DNA from: Neisseria zalophi
GTDB taxonomy: Bacteria > Pseudomonadota > Gammaproteobacteria > Burkholderiales > Neisseriaceae
Length of the DNA: 64,000 nt
Assembly (NCBI RefSeq): GCF_008807015.1
Contig: NZ_CP031700.1
Coordinates: forward strand, 992,001-1,056,000
Direction of reading: 5' to 3'
The notes beneath the pieces are model-generated. The model was not told where the DNA came from. It saw nothing but the letters and a program-made list of their open reading frames with translations, and did no database searches. A program made the position numbers and the translations under genes. Below are positions 1-8,976 of this stretch, in pieces (positions within the stretch are counted from its first letter, which is position 1; the number at the start of each line of letters is the position of its first letter).

Positions 1-449
1 AACAGGCTGTCGGAATGGCCGTGATAGCAGCCTTCGAATTTAATGATTTTGTCGCGCTTGGTAAAGCCGCGTGCTAAGCGGATGGCGCTCATGGTGGCTT
101 CGGTGCCGGAGCTGACTAGGCGCAGTTGTTCGACGCTGGGCACGATTTCGGCAATGGTTTCGGCAATAATGATTTCGCCTTCGGTAGGCGCACCGAACGA
201 CAGCCCGCCCAAAGCGGCTTCGCGCACGGCTTCGACCACTTCGGGGTGGGCATGGCCGACAATGGCGGGGCCCCATGAGCCGACGTAGTCGATATAGCGG
301 GTGTCGTTTTCATCCCACACATACGCGCCTTGGGCTTTTTTGATAAAACGTGGCACGCCGCCGACGCTGCCGAATGCGCGTACGGGCGAGTTAACCCCGC
401 CGGGAATGATGTTTTTGGCTCGGTTGAATAATGTTTCGTTGCGGTTCAT
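1..449 (-). CDS. hemL: Glutamate-1-semialdehyde 2,1-aminomutase, N-terminal part
   Basis: PLP-dependent enzyme that turns glutamate-1-semialdehyde into 5-aminolevulinate in the C5 route to tetrapyrroles. About 149 N-terminal residues are visible, starting [18 protein letters not shown], with [14 protein letters not shown] near residue 60 and the cofactor-phosphate region [15 protein letters not shown] near residue 120. The start ATG (complement of 447-449) is preceded on its strand by AAGGAG. The gene runs off the left edge, so the catalytic lysine is not visible. The match is by recall of the family and is strong over the visible part. Confidence 0.95.
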   Translation of the reverse strand, partial: MNRNETLFNRAKNIIPGGVNSPVRAFGSVGGVPRFIKKAQGAYVWDENDTRYIDYVGSWGPAIVGHAHPEVVEAVREAALGGLSFGAPTEGEIIIAETIAEIVPSVEQLRLVSSGTEATMSAIRLARGFTKRDKIIKFEGCYHGHSDSL

Positions 450-548
450 GGCAGGGAACTCCTTGATTGGATAAACAGCGGCGGTGTGTGCCGTCGGCAA
501 AGATAAAGGGGTATTTTAACAGCTTTATCGGTTGCCGTTCCAAAGCCG

Positions 549-569
549 GGCAATATGGTATATATTGCC
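549..569. promoter_or_regulatory. Inverted repeat between hemL and mscS
   Basis: Perfect 8-base arms GGCAATAT and ATATTGCC around a 5-base centre lie between two divergent genes. The position suits an operator or a shared promoter element. No regulator is identified and the role is inference. Confidence 0.25.
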
Positions 570-683
570 GTTTTTTATGCGGCCGGGTTGCCGTTGCCGC
601 CGGAATGGGGAAGCGTACGGGTATGTGTTTTCAGACGGCCTCTTTGCGCTTTTGGATGATAAAAATCAAATCGATTATAGATT

Positions 684-1511
684 ATGGATACAGAGCAAGT
701 AATTGAACAAACGGTAAATCATGTACCTTATGGCGTGATGACGGCAGGGGTGCAGAGTATGGTCGCGGCTTTTTGGGCGCGGGTGCCTTATATGATGACG
801 GCGCTGGTTGTGTTTATTATTTTTTGGTTTATTTCGCGCTTGTTTAAATTGGCGGTACGCAAACTGTTGGCCAACCGCTTGGCTAAACGCATGAACCTAT
901 TGCTGGTATTGCAACGCATCGGCGCATCCTTGATTGTATTTGCCGGTTTCTTGGCTGCCATGATGATTGCACTGCCTGATTTTACGCCGACCAAGCTGAT
1001 TAGTACCTTAGGCATCGGATCGGTGGCTATCGGCTTCGCTTTTAAAGATATTTTTCAAAATATGTTGTCGGGCATTCTGCTATTGTTGAGCGAGCCTTTT
1101 CAAATCGGCGACCGTATTGTTTCGGGTGATTTTGAGGGAACAGTGGAAAATATCGAAATCCGTGCCACCACACTGCGTACGAGCAACGGGCGGCGGATTG
1201 TGATTCCAAATTCACAATTGTTTACTTCGCCGGTAACCGTGAACACCAGCGGCCGCCGATATCGCCAAAGCACCACGTTAACCCTACCGGCAGGGCGCGA
1301 CCCCGAACAGGTGAAACAAGATATTTTGAAAGTTTTGGCGGAAGGCTGCCAAAATATTGAAGACCCCGAAGTAGTGATGACCGCACTTTCCGATACGGCG
1401 GCGACTTTAGAGCTGTATTGGTGGTCGCACGGCTATGGTGATGATCATCATATTGCCGACCAAGTATTATCGTGTGTCCGGCCGTTGCTGATGCCGACTG
1501 CCGAAGTATGA
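684..1511 (+). CDS. Small-conductance mechanosensitive channel (MscS family)
   Basis: Inner-membrane channel that opens under membrane tension and releases solutes during osmotic downshock. The 275 residues are close to the classic MscS length. A periplasmic N-terminus is followed by hydrophobic segments around residues 32-52, 75-95 and 100-125. The pore-lining helix region reads LISTLGIGSVAIGFAFKDIF, with the Gly/Ala pattern expected for TM3. The cytoplasmic beta domain follows (QIGDRIVSGDFEGTVENIEI, TTLRTSNGRRIVIPNS). The stop codon overlaps the next start (ATGA), so the two genes are probably co-transcribed. Confidence 0.9.
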   Translation: MDTEQVIEQTVNHVPYGVMTAGVQSMVAAFWARVPYMMTALVVFIIFWFISRLFKLAVRKLLANRLAKRMNLLLVLQRIGASLIVFAGFLAAMMIALPDFTPTKLISTLGIGSVAIGFAFKDIFQNMLSGILLLLSEPFQIGDRIVSGDFEGTVENIEIRATTLRTSNGRRIVIPNSQLFTSPVTVNTSGRRYRQSTTLTLPAGRDPEQVKQDILKVLAEGCQNIEDPEVVMTALSDTAATLELYWWSHGYGDDHHIADQVLSCVRPLLMPTAEV

Positions 1512-2032
1512 GCGGCTTGTCGATGCGTATTAAACTTATTTATTGGCTGAAACAAGCGGTTCAGACGGCCTTAATCATTGCGGCGGTTTCGTTGGCTGTC
1601 GATTGGTGGCGTAAACCTATTCAACCGCTTGGTTTTGCCGAACAGCAGTTTCAAACTGTCGGGCAACAGGCAGTTTCTTTAGCGGAATTGAGCCACAACC
1701 GTACCATTGTGGTTTATTTTTGGGGCAGCTGGTGCGGTATTTGTAAATATACTTCGCCTGTTATCCAAGAATTGCACGCAGCAGGCGTGCCCGTATTGGG
1801 GGTTGCCCTGAAGTCGGGTGCGGAACAAGACGTACGCGCCTATATGGACGAACAGCATTTATATTTCGCAACTTTAAACGACCCGCAGGGCGATATTTCC
1901 AACCGTTGGCAGGTTGCGGTAACGCCGACGATTGTTATGGTGAAAAATGGGCAGGCTGTACACACCACAACCGGATTGAGCAGTTATTGGGGCTTACGCG
2001 GCCGACTTTGGCTGGCGGACTGGTTTGCTTAA
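1508..2032 (+). CDS. Membrane-anchored thioredoxin-like protein (ScsD/TlpA type)
   Basis: Predicted periplasmic thiol-disulfide oxidoreductase of about 174 residues. An N-terminal anchor (residues about 10-30) is followed by a thioredoxin fold with the active-site motif WGSWCGIC near residue 75. The cis-proline motif VTPTIVMVKNG lies near residue 140. The start at 1508 overlaps the mscS stop by four bases; an upstream in-frame start at 1472 would lie inside mscS and is less likely. A DUS sits in the coding region near 1560. The closest family I recall is the copper-tolerance protein ScsD; the substrate is unknown. Confidence 0.75.
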   Translation: MSGLSMRIKLIYWLKQAVQTALIIAAVSLAVDWWRKPIQPLGFAEQQFQTVGQQAVSLAELSHNRTIVVYFWGSWCGICKYTSPVIQELHAAGVPVLGVALKSGAEQDVRAYMDEQHLYFATLNDPQGDISNRWQVAVTPTIVMVKNGQAVHTTTGLSSYWGLRGRLWLADWFA

Positions 2033-2082
2033 AGAATGGGCAGATAGTTGTAGCTATTCAGTATCTTTAAAATAAAAAGGCT

Positions 2083-3281
2083 GAGACCTTTGCGAAATAG
2101 TCCTTCACCCGACAGCCGAACTCCAAACACAGGATTTCGGCTGTTTTTGACCGCAATATCCCCTTTATTACTCCTCAGATGCCTAATTAATAGGCATCCG
2201 GCTGCCTTTTAGGCAGCAATAGGCGCACGTAGCCTGTTGGCCGCCTTCAACAGGTTCAAACATATCGCTTTCAGATGACTTTGCGCCGCTACTTTCTCCA
2301 GCCCGAAGTAGGCTGCCCGGGCATAGCGGAATTTACGGTGCAGCGTACCGAAACTCTGTTCCACTACATAACGGGTTTTCGATAAATATTTGTTGCGGCG
2401 GGTTTGCGCTTCCGTCAGCGGACGGTTGCGATGGGATTTACTCATAATGCCGTCTTTCAGTTTATATTCTTCCAGATACTTTCTGTTTTCCGCACTGTCA
2501 TAACCTTTATCCGCATAGACCGTTGTCTCTTTGGCAATGCCTGCCAATAAAGGCAACAGATGTTTGCACTCATGGGCATTGCCCGCTGTAATATGCAGCT
2601 TCTCAATGTAACCTTCCGCATCGGTACGGGTGTGCTGCTTATAGCCTAATTGATGATGACCGTTCTTCTTCACCCAACGGGCATCTTTATCTTTGCTCGG
2701 TGTGGTTTGACCGGTTATCTCTCCTTCGCTATCAACCTCTATGGACTGACGTTGTTTACTGCCGGCCGTCTGAATAATCGTCGCATCAATAACGGCAGCC
2801 TGTGCCTTCTCTACCTTTAAGCCTTTCTCAGTCAGTTGGCGGTTAATCAAATCCAACAGTTCGGCCAAGGTATTATCTTGTGCTAACCAGTTGCGGTAAC
2901 GGCAAAGGGTACTGTGATCGGGAATATTCATCTCGTCAAAATGACAAAACAGGTTGAAATCAATACGGGTAATGAGACTGTGTTCGAGTTCGGGGTCGGA
3001 AAGGCTATGCCATTGGCCGAGTAAAACGGCTTTAAACATAGCCAATAAGGGATAGGCGGGACGGCCGCGGTGATCTCTGATATAACGGGTTTTCTGACGA
3101 TTCAGATACTGCTCTACCGGCTGCCAATCAATTACCTGTTCGAGCTTTAATAAAGGAAAGCGGTCAATGTGTTTGGCAATCATGGCTTGGGCGGTTTGCT
3201 GAAAGAACGTACTCATGAGAAATCCCTTAAATATCTTTGGTGAAGAATTTAAGGGATTTTTAGGGTTTTTGCAAAGGTCTC
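2083..3281 (-). mobile_element. IS5-family insertion sequence (IS1106-like)
   Basis: Element of about 1.2 kb with terminal inverted repeats GAGACCTTTGC (2083-2093) and GCAAAGGTCTC (3271-3281), enclosing one intact transposase gene. The word AGGCT flanks it on both sides (2078-2082 and 3282-3286) and may be the target duplication. If so, the element landed in the left arm of a DUS-like hairpin whose remainder continues at 3287. Sequence ends of this kind are known from neisserial IS1106-type elements; the exact IS name was not checked. Confidence 0.85.
2209..3216 (-). CDS. IS5-family transposase
   Basis: DDE transposase of 335 residues, intact. The N-terminal DUF772-like region (residues 1-110) includes the words RPAYPLLAMFKAVLLGQWHS and LSDPELEHSL. 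Catalytic candidates are VIDATII (first Asp, about 144), YADKGYDS (second Asp, about 236) and the late Glu in YVVEQSFGTLHRKFRYARA (about 287). The YxxK/R pattern at the end is typical of IS5/IS1182-type enzymes. It fills almost the whole element. Confidence 0.92.
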   Translation of the reverse strand: MSTFFQQTAQAMIAKHIDRFPLLKLEQVIDWQPVEQYLNRQKTRYIRDHRGRPAYPLLAMFKAVLLGQWHSLSDPELEHSLITRIDFNLFCHFDEMNIPDHSTLCRYRNWLAQDNTLAELLDLINRQLTEKGLKVEKAQAAVIDATIIQTAGSKQRQSIEVDSEGEITGQTTPSKDKDARWVKKNGHHQLGYKQHTRTDAEGYIEKLHITAGNAHECKHLLPLLAGIAKETTVYADKGYDSAENRKYLEEYKLKDGIMSKSHRNRPLTEAQTRRNKYLSKTRYVVEQSFGTLHRKFRYARAAYFGLEKVAAQSHLKAICLNLLKAANRLRAPIAA

Positions 3282-3309
3282 AGGCTGTCTGAAACCTTTC
3301 AGACAGCCT
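3282..3309. terminator. DUS-like hairpin (AGGCTGTCTGAA variant)
   Basis: Arms AGGCTGTCTGAA and TTCAGACAGCCT around CCT/ACC form a stem followed by TTT. The fifth base differs from the window's usual AGGCCGTCTGAA. It abuts the right end of the IS5-family element and probably is the interrupted target hairpin. Confidence 0.6.
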
Positions 3310-3513
3310 TTGGTTAGTGCGAGTTATATATCCGCTCGTGTCTATCTGTTCGACAATGCCATCTTTTACTGCACATATCAAAGCCACGCAATCGCGGCTA
3401 TATTGTACCGATAGCGCAATGCTAAATGGCAGGCGGATATGTAATCCGCACCTACTAACAGTAGGTTAGATTCTCGAATCCGACATTAACACATTCTGAC
3501 TCGTAAAAAACGC
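3310..3513. repeat. Non-coding stretch with three consecutive small hairpins
   Basis: Between the IS hairpin and the helicase gene three short stems follow each other: GCGGAT/ATCCGC (3433-3449), CCTAC/GTAGG (3451-3465) and GATTC/GAATC (3469-3480). The composition resembles short repeats I recall from neisserial intergenic regions. No ORF is convincing here. Confidence 0.3.
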
Positions 3514-6500
3514 TTAATGATTGGGAAGATATCGATCTAATACGGCAAAAACACCTGCAGATTTCCAAAGATGTCTATTGCCAATAACATAAAGAGACTC
3601 TTTGGCACGGGTGATGGCCACGTTGACAAGATTCGGCTTTCCTCCGGCCCAAGCGCGGGCACCATTTTGTGAGGTCATTTGGGCACCGAGTACGAAAAAT
3701 ACAATTTTTGCTTCGCGTCCCTGCACTGTATGCACTGTTCCTACATGTTCCCGAACCCAAGCATCCGGTTTGTCTACCCAATCATTTAGGACATGGCTTT
3801 TTAAGATTTCCTGTCGCAAGTTATCTTGCACGATGACAAAAGGCGTTACGATATATAAATCGGCATCCATGCCGCCACGCCGCAATTGGTATAGTTTGTC
3901 AATGAGTACATCCGCCTCATCTGCACACCATTTATCCGGGCCCGGATTGCCTTGTACATTGATCCAAGCAGAAGGGCCGAGAATAGTATTTACCGGAGAA
4001 GGTTTTTTGGCTTGTACCATTAGGTTTGAATAAGCAATCTCATTTGAAATTTCAAACATTGGACTGTTACAGCGTCGGTGTACAAGCAGGGGAGCGCCTA
4101 CATCTCTATAACCGCTACCGATAGGAAAGCGCGCGTAATACATGCTGGCCATATCGGCTAGGGTTTGTACCGAGGCTTCAGGCGGGTTGTATTTAATTGG
4201 ATCAACACCAAAGAAAGTACATATTTTTTCGGTCAAACTATTTGGTAAGGTTACGACGGGCTCGATTTGGAGTGGATCGCCAACAATGACCGCACGTTTT
4301 GTACGCAGCATGGCGCCTACGGCAGCCTGTGGAGCAGCCTGACCTGCCTCGTCTACCAATAACCATCCGAGCGACTCCAGAGGGAGACGGGAAAACATTC
4401 TATTGACTGAAGCAAAGGTTGTGGAAACTATAGGTATTACAAGAAAAAATGAGGCCCATAGATCAGTGATTAATGCATCTTTTTGTGCCGTTCCAAGCGA
4501 TCGGGTACCGAATGATTCAATGAAAATGGATAAATTCTGACGCAGCGGATCGGCTGCGGCATCAATAAAAGCGCGATGCAAGTGAATAGCGGCTTCAAAC
4601 AAATCGTCTCTGAGTTTGTTGGCAGTCTGATTAAACCACACACTGGCTTTTTGAATGTCTTCATGTGTATTGGTGAAAAAGGCGTTATCCAATACCGGAA
4701 CTTCAAAATCTTCACGTATTTTCTTTGTCTGAGTGCCCAAATGATTCTTTTCTTCTTTTAATTTTTCAATCTCTTTTGCAGACTCATTGCTTAAAGATTG
4801 TTGTTTTATGAGCTTGTTGTGAAGCGTATTAACCTGTTCTCGGCAAGTATCATGAATTTTATCGGATGCACGCACTTCTTCTTCCAGCTCGTTAATCTCG
4901 GCTGACCATTCTCGAAAACGACGTGTCTGAAGCAGACGCGCAAAAAATCCTGGGCGTGCGGAAAGATGTGTTTCTTTGAGGTTTTGTTTTTGCGTTTTAT
5001 CGGCTTCTGCCATTTTAAGTTGTTGCTGAGCTTCTGATAACGCTGATTGAAATGAGGCTATCTTATCAATTAATTCTGATTGCGTTGATTCGATATCCTT
5101 TATTTTAGCAGCGATAGCAAGCAAACGTTGCAGTTGGGTATGCAGTTTTTGCAGTATTTTTTGGCTATCCTGAGACACTTTCAGTGCTTGTTTAAAATGT
5201 GTGCAGGCTTCTTTCCAACGCGCGCCAGCTTCTTTAGGGTTTGCAGGCGGGCATTCATGGTTCACAATATCTCGATAACGTTTTATTGATGTGCCATCAT
5301 CTTGAAATTCTAAGGCTATCTGAGGAATGCCACAGGCATGATTTAAATAGGTTGATAAACCATTTTCATCATCTCGCCAGAATTTTTGCGAAAATATATA
5401 GCGGTTGCTGGCGTTTCCCAGCACGGCAGAGATGGTTCCCCAAGTATCACATTCCAAAAGGTTATCAGAAATCGTTTTAAAATAACGCAATTCAGGCGCA
5501 TCGCTGGCAATCGCCCCAATAACAGGGAGTTCGGCACTAACATTTTCCACCGCCTTATTGTTGGAAGATGTAACGACCATCTCAAAACCTTTCAACTTCT
5601 CATCAAGCTTATGGAGCGTGATTTTTGCTCCGTTTCTTTGCAAAGTTTGAGATGTGGGGGAGAAGGCATCTGCCGGATTGGTGTAGGTGGACATCACTTC
5701 TGCGCGCTCGATAATCCTTGCAGCCACAACATCTCGTAACAATGTTGTTTTACCGGTACCGGGTGGGCCGTTAACTCCCAGTATCCCTGTTTCCATTAAT
5801 GCAGGTGTTGCTGCGTTTACGGCAGCCTGTTGCAATAGAGCGAGAGGAAAGCGACCGTTACCCGGCCATTTGCCTAATGGTGTTTGAGATGGCTGAAGCA
5901 GTTGCTGTAATTTTAAAGTGTCTTGAAGAAGATTGATTTTATGTGTGGGCTTTTCTATCCCTAAATAATGGCGCAAGGCATGCGGCAGCGTACCATTTTT
6001 AATATGGTTTCGTGCAATAGAGAGATCATCCAGAAAAAATGAGTTAAGCAAGCTCGGCTCAGGTGATGTTTTACTGTAGAAATGCTCATAGCGCCGCAAT
6101 GCAAAATAGGGTTGCTTCAATTCCAATACATCAAGATTCATCTTATTAACTAAAAAGTTGAAAAGTTGGGAAATATGCTCCTTAGTGAGAGGTAATACAT
6201 TTTCTTGAGCATCGCGTTGAAATAGAAGTTTTTGGAATGCGCTTTTCAGATTCTTTTCATGATCAGGCCATTCTGCTAGCGCTTGTAGATCGCCTTGAAG
6301 TGCAATCGGCACACCCCAAGCAAAGCTGGAAATGGCAAAACTATTGTCTTCTGTAAGCGGGCACCCTTCTTTGTCAAGAAGGATACTGGCAATGGGGCAA
6401 TATCCCTGCATACTCGGTTGATCGGGGCGCTTGTCGGCGTAGACTTTGAGCAAGCTTTCTACAGCCGGGCCTAAGGCAACCGAGCCAAGAATGAGTTCAT

Positions 6501-6984
6501 AATAAAGCCTTTTTTTGGGTAGGGATTTTTCACTTTTTTGCCATGGAAGGTCGGATTTTTCAAATCGCGCAATACGAGAATGATTGCCTGCCACTAAATC
6601 TGTTTCTCTGCGGTAACTTTGCGGGGAAAGTACTTCAAGGGCAGTCCAAGTGCGCAGAATATTTTGAGGATCATTGGTAATAGGTATTTGAGGATTTATA
6701 TCTAATTCTGGTGCTATTTCTTTAGCAATAGTACTGTAGTTTTTAGTGTCTAAATCCTCATTTTTTTCTTGAGATTGATCTATGACCTGAGGTGCGCGGG
6801 TGGTGTTAGTAATTTCTGTGAGCTTAACAGCTTCTATTTTAAAAAGAAGTGAGTTAGCACGTTTTGTATGACGATGTTGTAGTTCATGTTCCAAAAGAGA
6901 CAAAGTATTTGGGTTGTTATTAGATGTTGCAAACAGTGCCTCAAGTTCATCGATTGATTTTTTAAAATAAGGTCTTTTTGTCAT
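3514..6984 (-). CDS. Large superfamily 1 (UPF1-like) helicase/ATPase with coiled-coil insertion
   Basis: Protein of 1156 residues. A unique N-terminal region of about 400 residues precedes Walker A (GVNGPPGTGKTTLLRD, near 408). Walker B appears only near 878 (WLLVDEAGQAAPQAA). Motif V (VHTVQGREAKIVFFV, near 1085) and motif VI (NVAITRAKESLYVIGN, near 1127) close the helicase. Between Walker A and B lies a long charged coiled-coil (about residues 595-770), as in the AAA_11/AAA_12 class. No nuclease motif is evident. It lies beside an IS and a DUS hairpin, which suits accessory or defence cargo, but no known defence system is matched. RNA or DNA substrate is unknown. Confidence 0.8.
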   Translation of the reverse strand: MTKRPYFKKSIDELEALFATSNNNPNTLSLLEHELQHRHTKRANSLLFKIEAVKLTEITNTTRAPQVIDQSQEKNEDLDTKNYSTIAKEIAPELDINPQIPITNDPQNILRTWTALEVLSPQSYRRETDLVAGNHSRIARFEKSDLPWQKSEKSLPKKRLYYELILGSVALGPAVESLLKVYADKRPDQPSMQGYCPIASILLDKEGCPLTEDNSFAISSFAWGVPIALQGDLQALAEWPDHEKNLKSAFQKLLFQRDAQENVLPLTKEHISQLFNFLVNKMNLDVLELKQPYFALRRYEHFYSKTSPEPSLLNSFFLDDLSIARNHIKNGTLPHALRHYLGIEKPTHKINLLQDTLKLQQLLQPSQTPLGKWPGNGRFPLALLQQAAVNAATPALMETGILGVNGPPGTGKTTLLRDVVAARIIERAEVMSTYTNPADAFSPTSQTLQRNGAKITLHKLDEKLKGFEMVVTSSNNKAVENVSAELPVIGAIASDAPELRYFKTISDNLLECDTWGTISAVLGNASNRYIFSQKFWRDDENGLSTYLNHACGIPQIALEFQDDGTSIKRYRDIVNHECPPANPKEAGARWKEACTHFKQALKVSQDSQKILQKLHTQLQRLLAIAAKIKDIESTQSELIDKIASFQSALSEAQQQLKMAEADKTQKQNLKETHLSARPGFFARLLQTRRFREWSAEINELEEEVRASDKIHDTCREQVNTLHNKLIKQQSLSNESAKEIEKLKEEKNHLGTQTKKIREDFEVPVLDNAFFTNTHEDIQKASVWFNQTANKLRDDLFEAAIHLHRAFIDAAADPLRQNLSIFIESFGTRSLGTAQKDALITDLWASFFLVIPIVSTTFASVNRMFSRLPLESLGWLLVDEAGQAAPQAAVGAMLRTKRAVIVGDPLQIEPVVTLPNSLTEKICTFFGVDPIKYNPPEASVQTLADMASMYYARFPIGSGYRDVGAPLLVHRRCNSPMFEISNEIAYSNLMVQAKKPSPVNTILGPSAWINVQGNPGPDKWCADEADVLIDKLYQLRRGGMDADLYIVTPFVIVQDNLRQEILKSHVLNDWVDKPDAWVREHVGTVHTVQGREAKIVFFVLGAQMTSQNGARAWAGGKPNLVNVAITRAKESLYVIGNRHLWKSAGVFAVLDRYLPNH

Positions 6985-7080
6985 TGTATTTTTACTGGTT
7001 AATTTTTTATATCATATAAACATTTAAAATAATATCTATTCAAGATATATGAGGTATAAATAATATTATGCGTTTGCTTG

Positions 7081-7425
7081 CTATTGTTCTTCTTTTTTAA
7101 AGGTTACACCGATATTGGTACCACCATCGCCGCTTTGACGTAAACTCACCTGGTAGGTGTGTGTTTGACCGCAAGCTTGTACCTGCCATGATTCCAATGC
7201 TTGAACCAGCCCTCGTACCTCTTTTAAATCTAACACTTGGGCATTAACCGACTGAATGCTGTTACAAGAATAAACCCCTCTTTCAAACTGTTTGATATTA
7301 TTCATTACATCGTTGCGTAATGTGCGGCTGCCATAGGCTGTACTATTGCCCTGATATATCCTGCCTCCTAAACCTGCACAAGCACCTAACAAAAACACTA
7401 AACCTAGCATAGATAAGTAACGCAT
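7081..7425 (-). CDS. Small lipoprotein of unknown function
   Basis: Product of 114 residues with an N-terminal signal MRYLSMLGLVFLLGAC ending in the lipobox LGAC (lipidated Cys at 16). The mature part is mixed polar, with one further Cys pair (residues 54 and 85 approx.). An SD-like AGGAG lies just upstream of the start. I do not recognise the family. The nearest gene on the same strand is the helicase 100 bases downstream; a functional link is not evident. Confidence 0.65.
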   Translation of the reverse strand: MRYLSMLGLVFLLGACAGLGGRIYQGNSTAYGSRTLRNDVMNNIKQFERGVYSCNSIQSVNAQVLDLKEVRGLVQALESWQVQACGQTHTYQVSLRQSGDGGTNIGVTFKKEEQ

Positions 7426-7744
7426 ATTTCACTCCTATTACAAATGATACGACCCAAAATATTACCTTTTCGATTAATGGGCAAGCTTATATATTCATCA
7501 GTATTAATCGACGGATATATAGTAACATTTAAATGTAAGCGATTGTATAAATAGTAAAAAAATTAAATTGTCATAAGCATATGAAAATTTTAATGCTCTA
7601 GAATCTGAACTGTTTTAGTTAATATGAGCGAGGCTCTTCGGAAGTAGTTGCATCACTATGTTTTATATAAAAAGGCCGTCTGAAACCTTGAACTGCACCC
7701 CAAAAGTTGGACACTCCTCCAACCCATTAAGGTGCAGTTTTCTT

Positions 7745-8092
7745 ATGAGCAAATATACATTAGACTTTAAATACCAAGCCGTGCAATATTATCAGCGCGT
7801 ACGCAGCCAACAGCGTACTGCCGATCACTTTAATATTTCCCGTACCCATTTACGCCGTTGGATAGCCGCATACAACCAAGGCGGCATCCGCGCACTTGAG
7901 CATCCGCAGGCCATTATGATCATCAAACGCAAAAACCCCTTTATCGTCGATAAACCCGACCACGAAAAAACACAGGCGGAACTAATCGAAGAGTTGCGCT
8001 ATATGCGGGCGGAGAACGACTATCTAAAGGAATTAAAAGCCCTCAGGCAGAAAGAAGCGGTCGCCAAAAAAGCGAAGCCGTCCAAGCACTGA
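7745..8092 (+). CDS. IS3-family transposase OrfA
   Basis: DNA-binding half of the transposase, 115 residues starting MSKYTLDFKYQAVQYY, with a helix-turn-helix (TADHFNISRTHLRRWIAAYN) and a C-terminal leucine-zipper-like helix (AELIEELRYMRAENDYLKEL). A run of six A (8066-8071) near its end is the likely -1 frameshift site joining it to OrfB. The start at 7745 was preferred over upstream in-frame codons because these lie in or beyond the IS terminal repeat. Confidence 0.88.
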   Translation: MSKYTLDFKYQAVQYYQRVRSQQRTADHFNISRTHLRRWIAAYNQGGIRALEHPQAIMIIKRKNPFIVDKPDHEKTQAELIEELRYMRAENDYLKELKALRQKEAVAKKAKPSKH

Positions 8093-8892
8093 GGGCAAAA
8101 CATCCGCTTAAATACCTGCTGCACAGTGCTGCACTGCCCAAAAGCAGCTTTTATTACCACCACGGCCGTCCCGACCCGGACGAACAGGACAAAGCCGCCG
8201 TTGCCGAAGTTTATGCCCGCCATCAAGGGCGTTACGGATACAGGCGGATTGCCGCCACTTTGTCATGGAATAAGAAAAAGGTTATCCGTTTGATGAAACT
8301 GTTGCAATTGAAAGCCAAAGTGCGTCCGAAAAAAGCCTACCGCCATCCGGCAATGGGCGAACCGTCGGATAATATTCTGAACCGCCGCTTTGAGGCGCAA
8401 AAGCCCAATGAGAAATGGCTGACGGATGCCACCGAATTCAAGTGCAGCAATGGCAAACTGTATCTGTCACCGATATTGGATGTATTTAACCGCGAAATCG
8501 TCGCTTATGCGATGAGCCGCCGCCCGAACAGCGAGATGGTGGAAAGAATGCTGAATGATGCGGTCTGCAAACTGACAAAGGCAGATAAAGTGCTGCTGCA
8601 TTCCGATCAAGGTGTGCTGTACCGTACGGAAGCCTACCGCCGCACGTTGGCAGAACACGGCATAGTGAAAAGTATGTCGCGTAAAGGCAATTGTTGGGAC
8701 AATGCACCGATGGAAAGCTTCTTTGCGATACTGAAGACGGAATGCTTTTATCAGGAAGGCAAAGTTTCGACAACAGAGCTGATGCAGACAATAGATGACT
8801 ATATACGATACTACAATCATGACAGATGTAGTTTGAAATTGAAAAAGCTGAGTCCTGTGGCATACAGAACCCAGCTCGAAAAGGCAGCCTGA
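8068..8892 (+). CDS. IS3-family transposase OrfB (made by -1 frameshift from OrfA)
   Basis: Catalytic half with rve integrase core. An HTH_21-like segment (YARHQGRYGYRRIAATL) is followed by DDE residues in WLTDATEF, LLHSDQGVLY and NAPMESFFAILKTE. The frame is open from well before the A6 run at 8066 to the TGA at 8890-8892, so no mutation separates it from OrfA. An independent start within the frame (8260 in frame, non-ATG) would omit the N-terminal part, so expression as an OrfAB fusion is expected. The element looks intact. Confidence 0.88.
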   Translation, partial: KSEAVQALRAKHPLKYLLHSAALPKSSFYYHHGRPDPDEQDKAAVAEVYARHQGRYGYRRIAATLSWNKKKVIRLMKLLQLKAKVRPKKAYRHPAMGEPSDNILNRRFEAQKPNEKWLTDATEFKCSNGKLYLSPILDVFNREIVAYAMSRRPNSEMVERMLNDAVCKLTKADKVLLHSDQGVLYRTEAYRRTLAEHGIVKSMSRKGNCWDNAPMESFFAILKTECFYQEGKVSTTELMQTIDDYIRYYNHDRCSLKLKKLSPVAYRTQLEKAA

Positions 8893-8976
8893 AAAGGCTT
8901 TTATGTTTGTCCAAGATTTGGGGGTCAGATCAACCTTTCAGACGGCCTTTTGCTTGATTATACATAAAGCTGGTTT

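Larger units (their letters stand above)
7689..8932 (+). mobile_element. IS3-family (IS150 group) insertion sequence in a DUS hairpin
   Basis: Ends TGAACTGCACCCCAAAAGTT (7689 on) and the complement of ...GGGGGTCAGATCA (to 8932) form imperfect inverted repeats sharing a CCCCAAA core and TTGGACA. Inside are orfA and orfB in a -1 relation. ACCT flanks both ends (7685-7688, 8933-8936), a 4-base target duplication. Removing the element and one ACCT restores a perfect DUS hairpin: AAAGGCCGTCTGAA (7671-7684) pairs with TTCAGACGGCCTTT (8937-8950). Confidence 0.9.

Noticed and set aside
3514..6984. Mokosh-type helicase-PLD defence protein
   Set aside because: The SF1 core would fit, but no HxKxxxxD phospholipase D motif is visible and the N-domain is not recognised.
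8882..8893. AGGCAGCCTGAA, the Kingella DUS dialect, at the end of the IS3 OrfB; also at 42288
   Set aside because: Both lie in coding sequence where ordinary codons for Ala-Ala-Phe or Lys-Ala-Ala produce them; two hits do not show a Kingella origin.
8467..8914. Minus-strand frames opposite the IS3 OrfB
   Set aside because: Antisense to the catalytic domain, rich in Cys/His/Arg without any family pattern.
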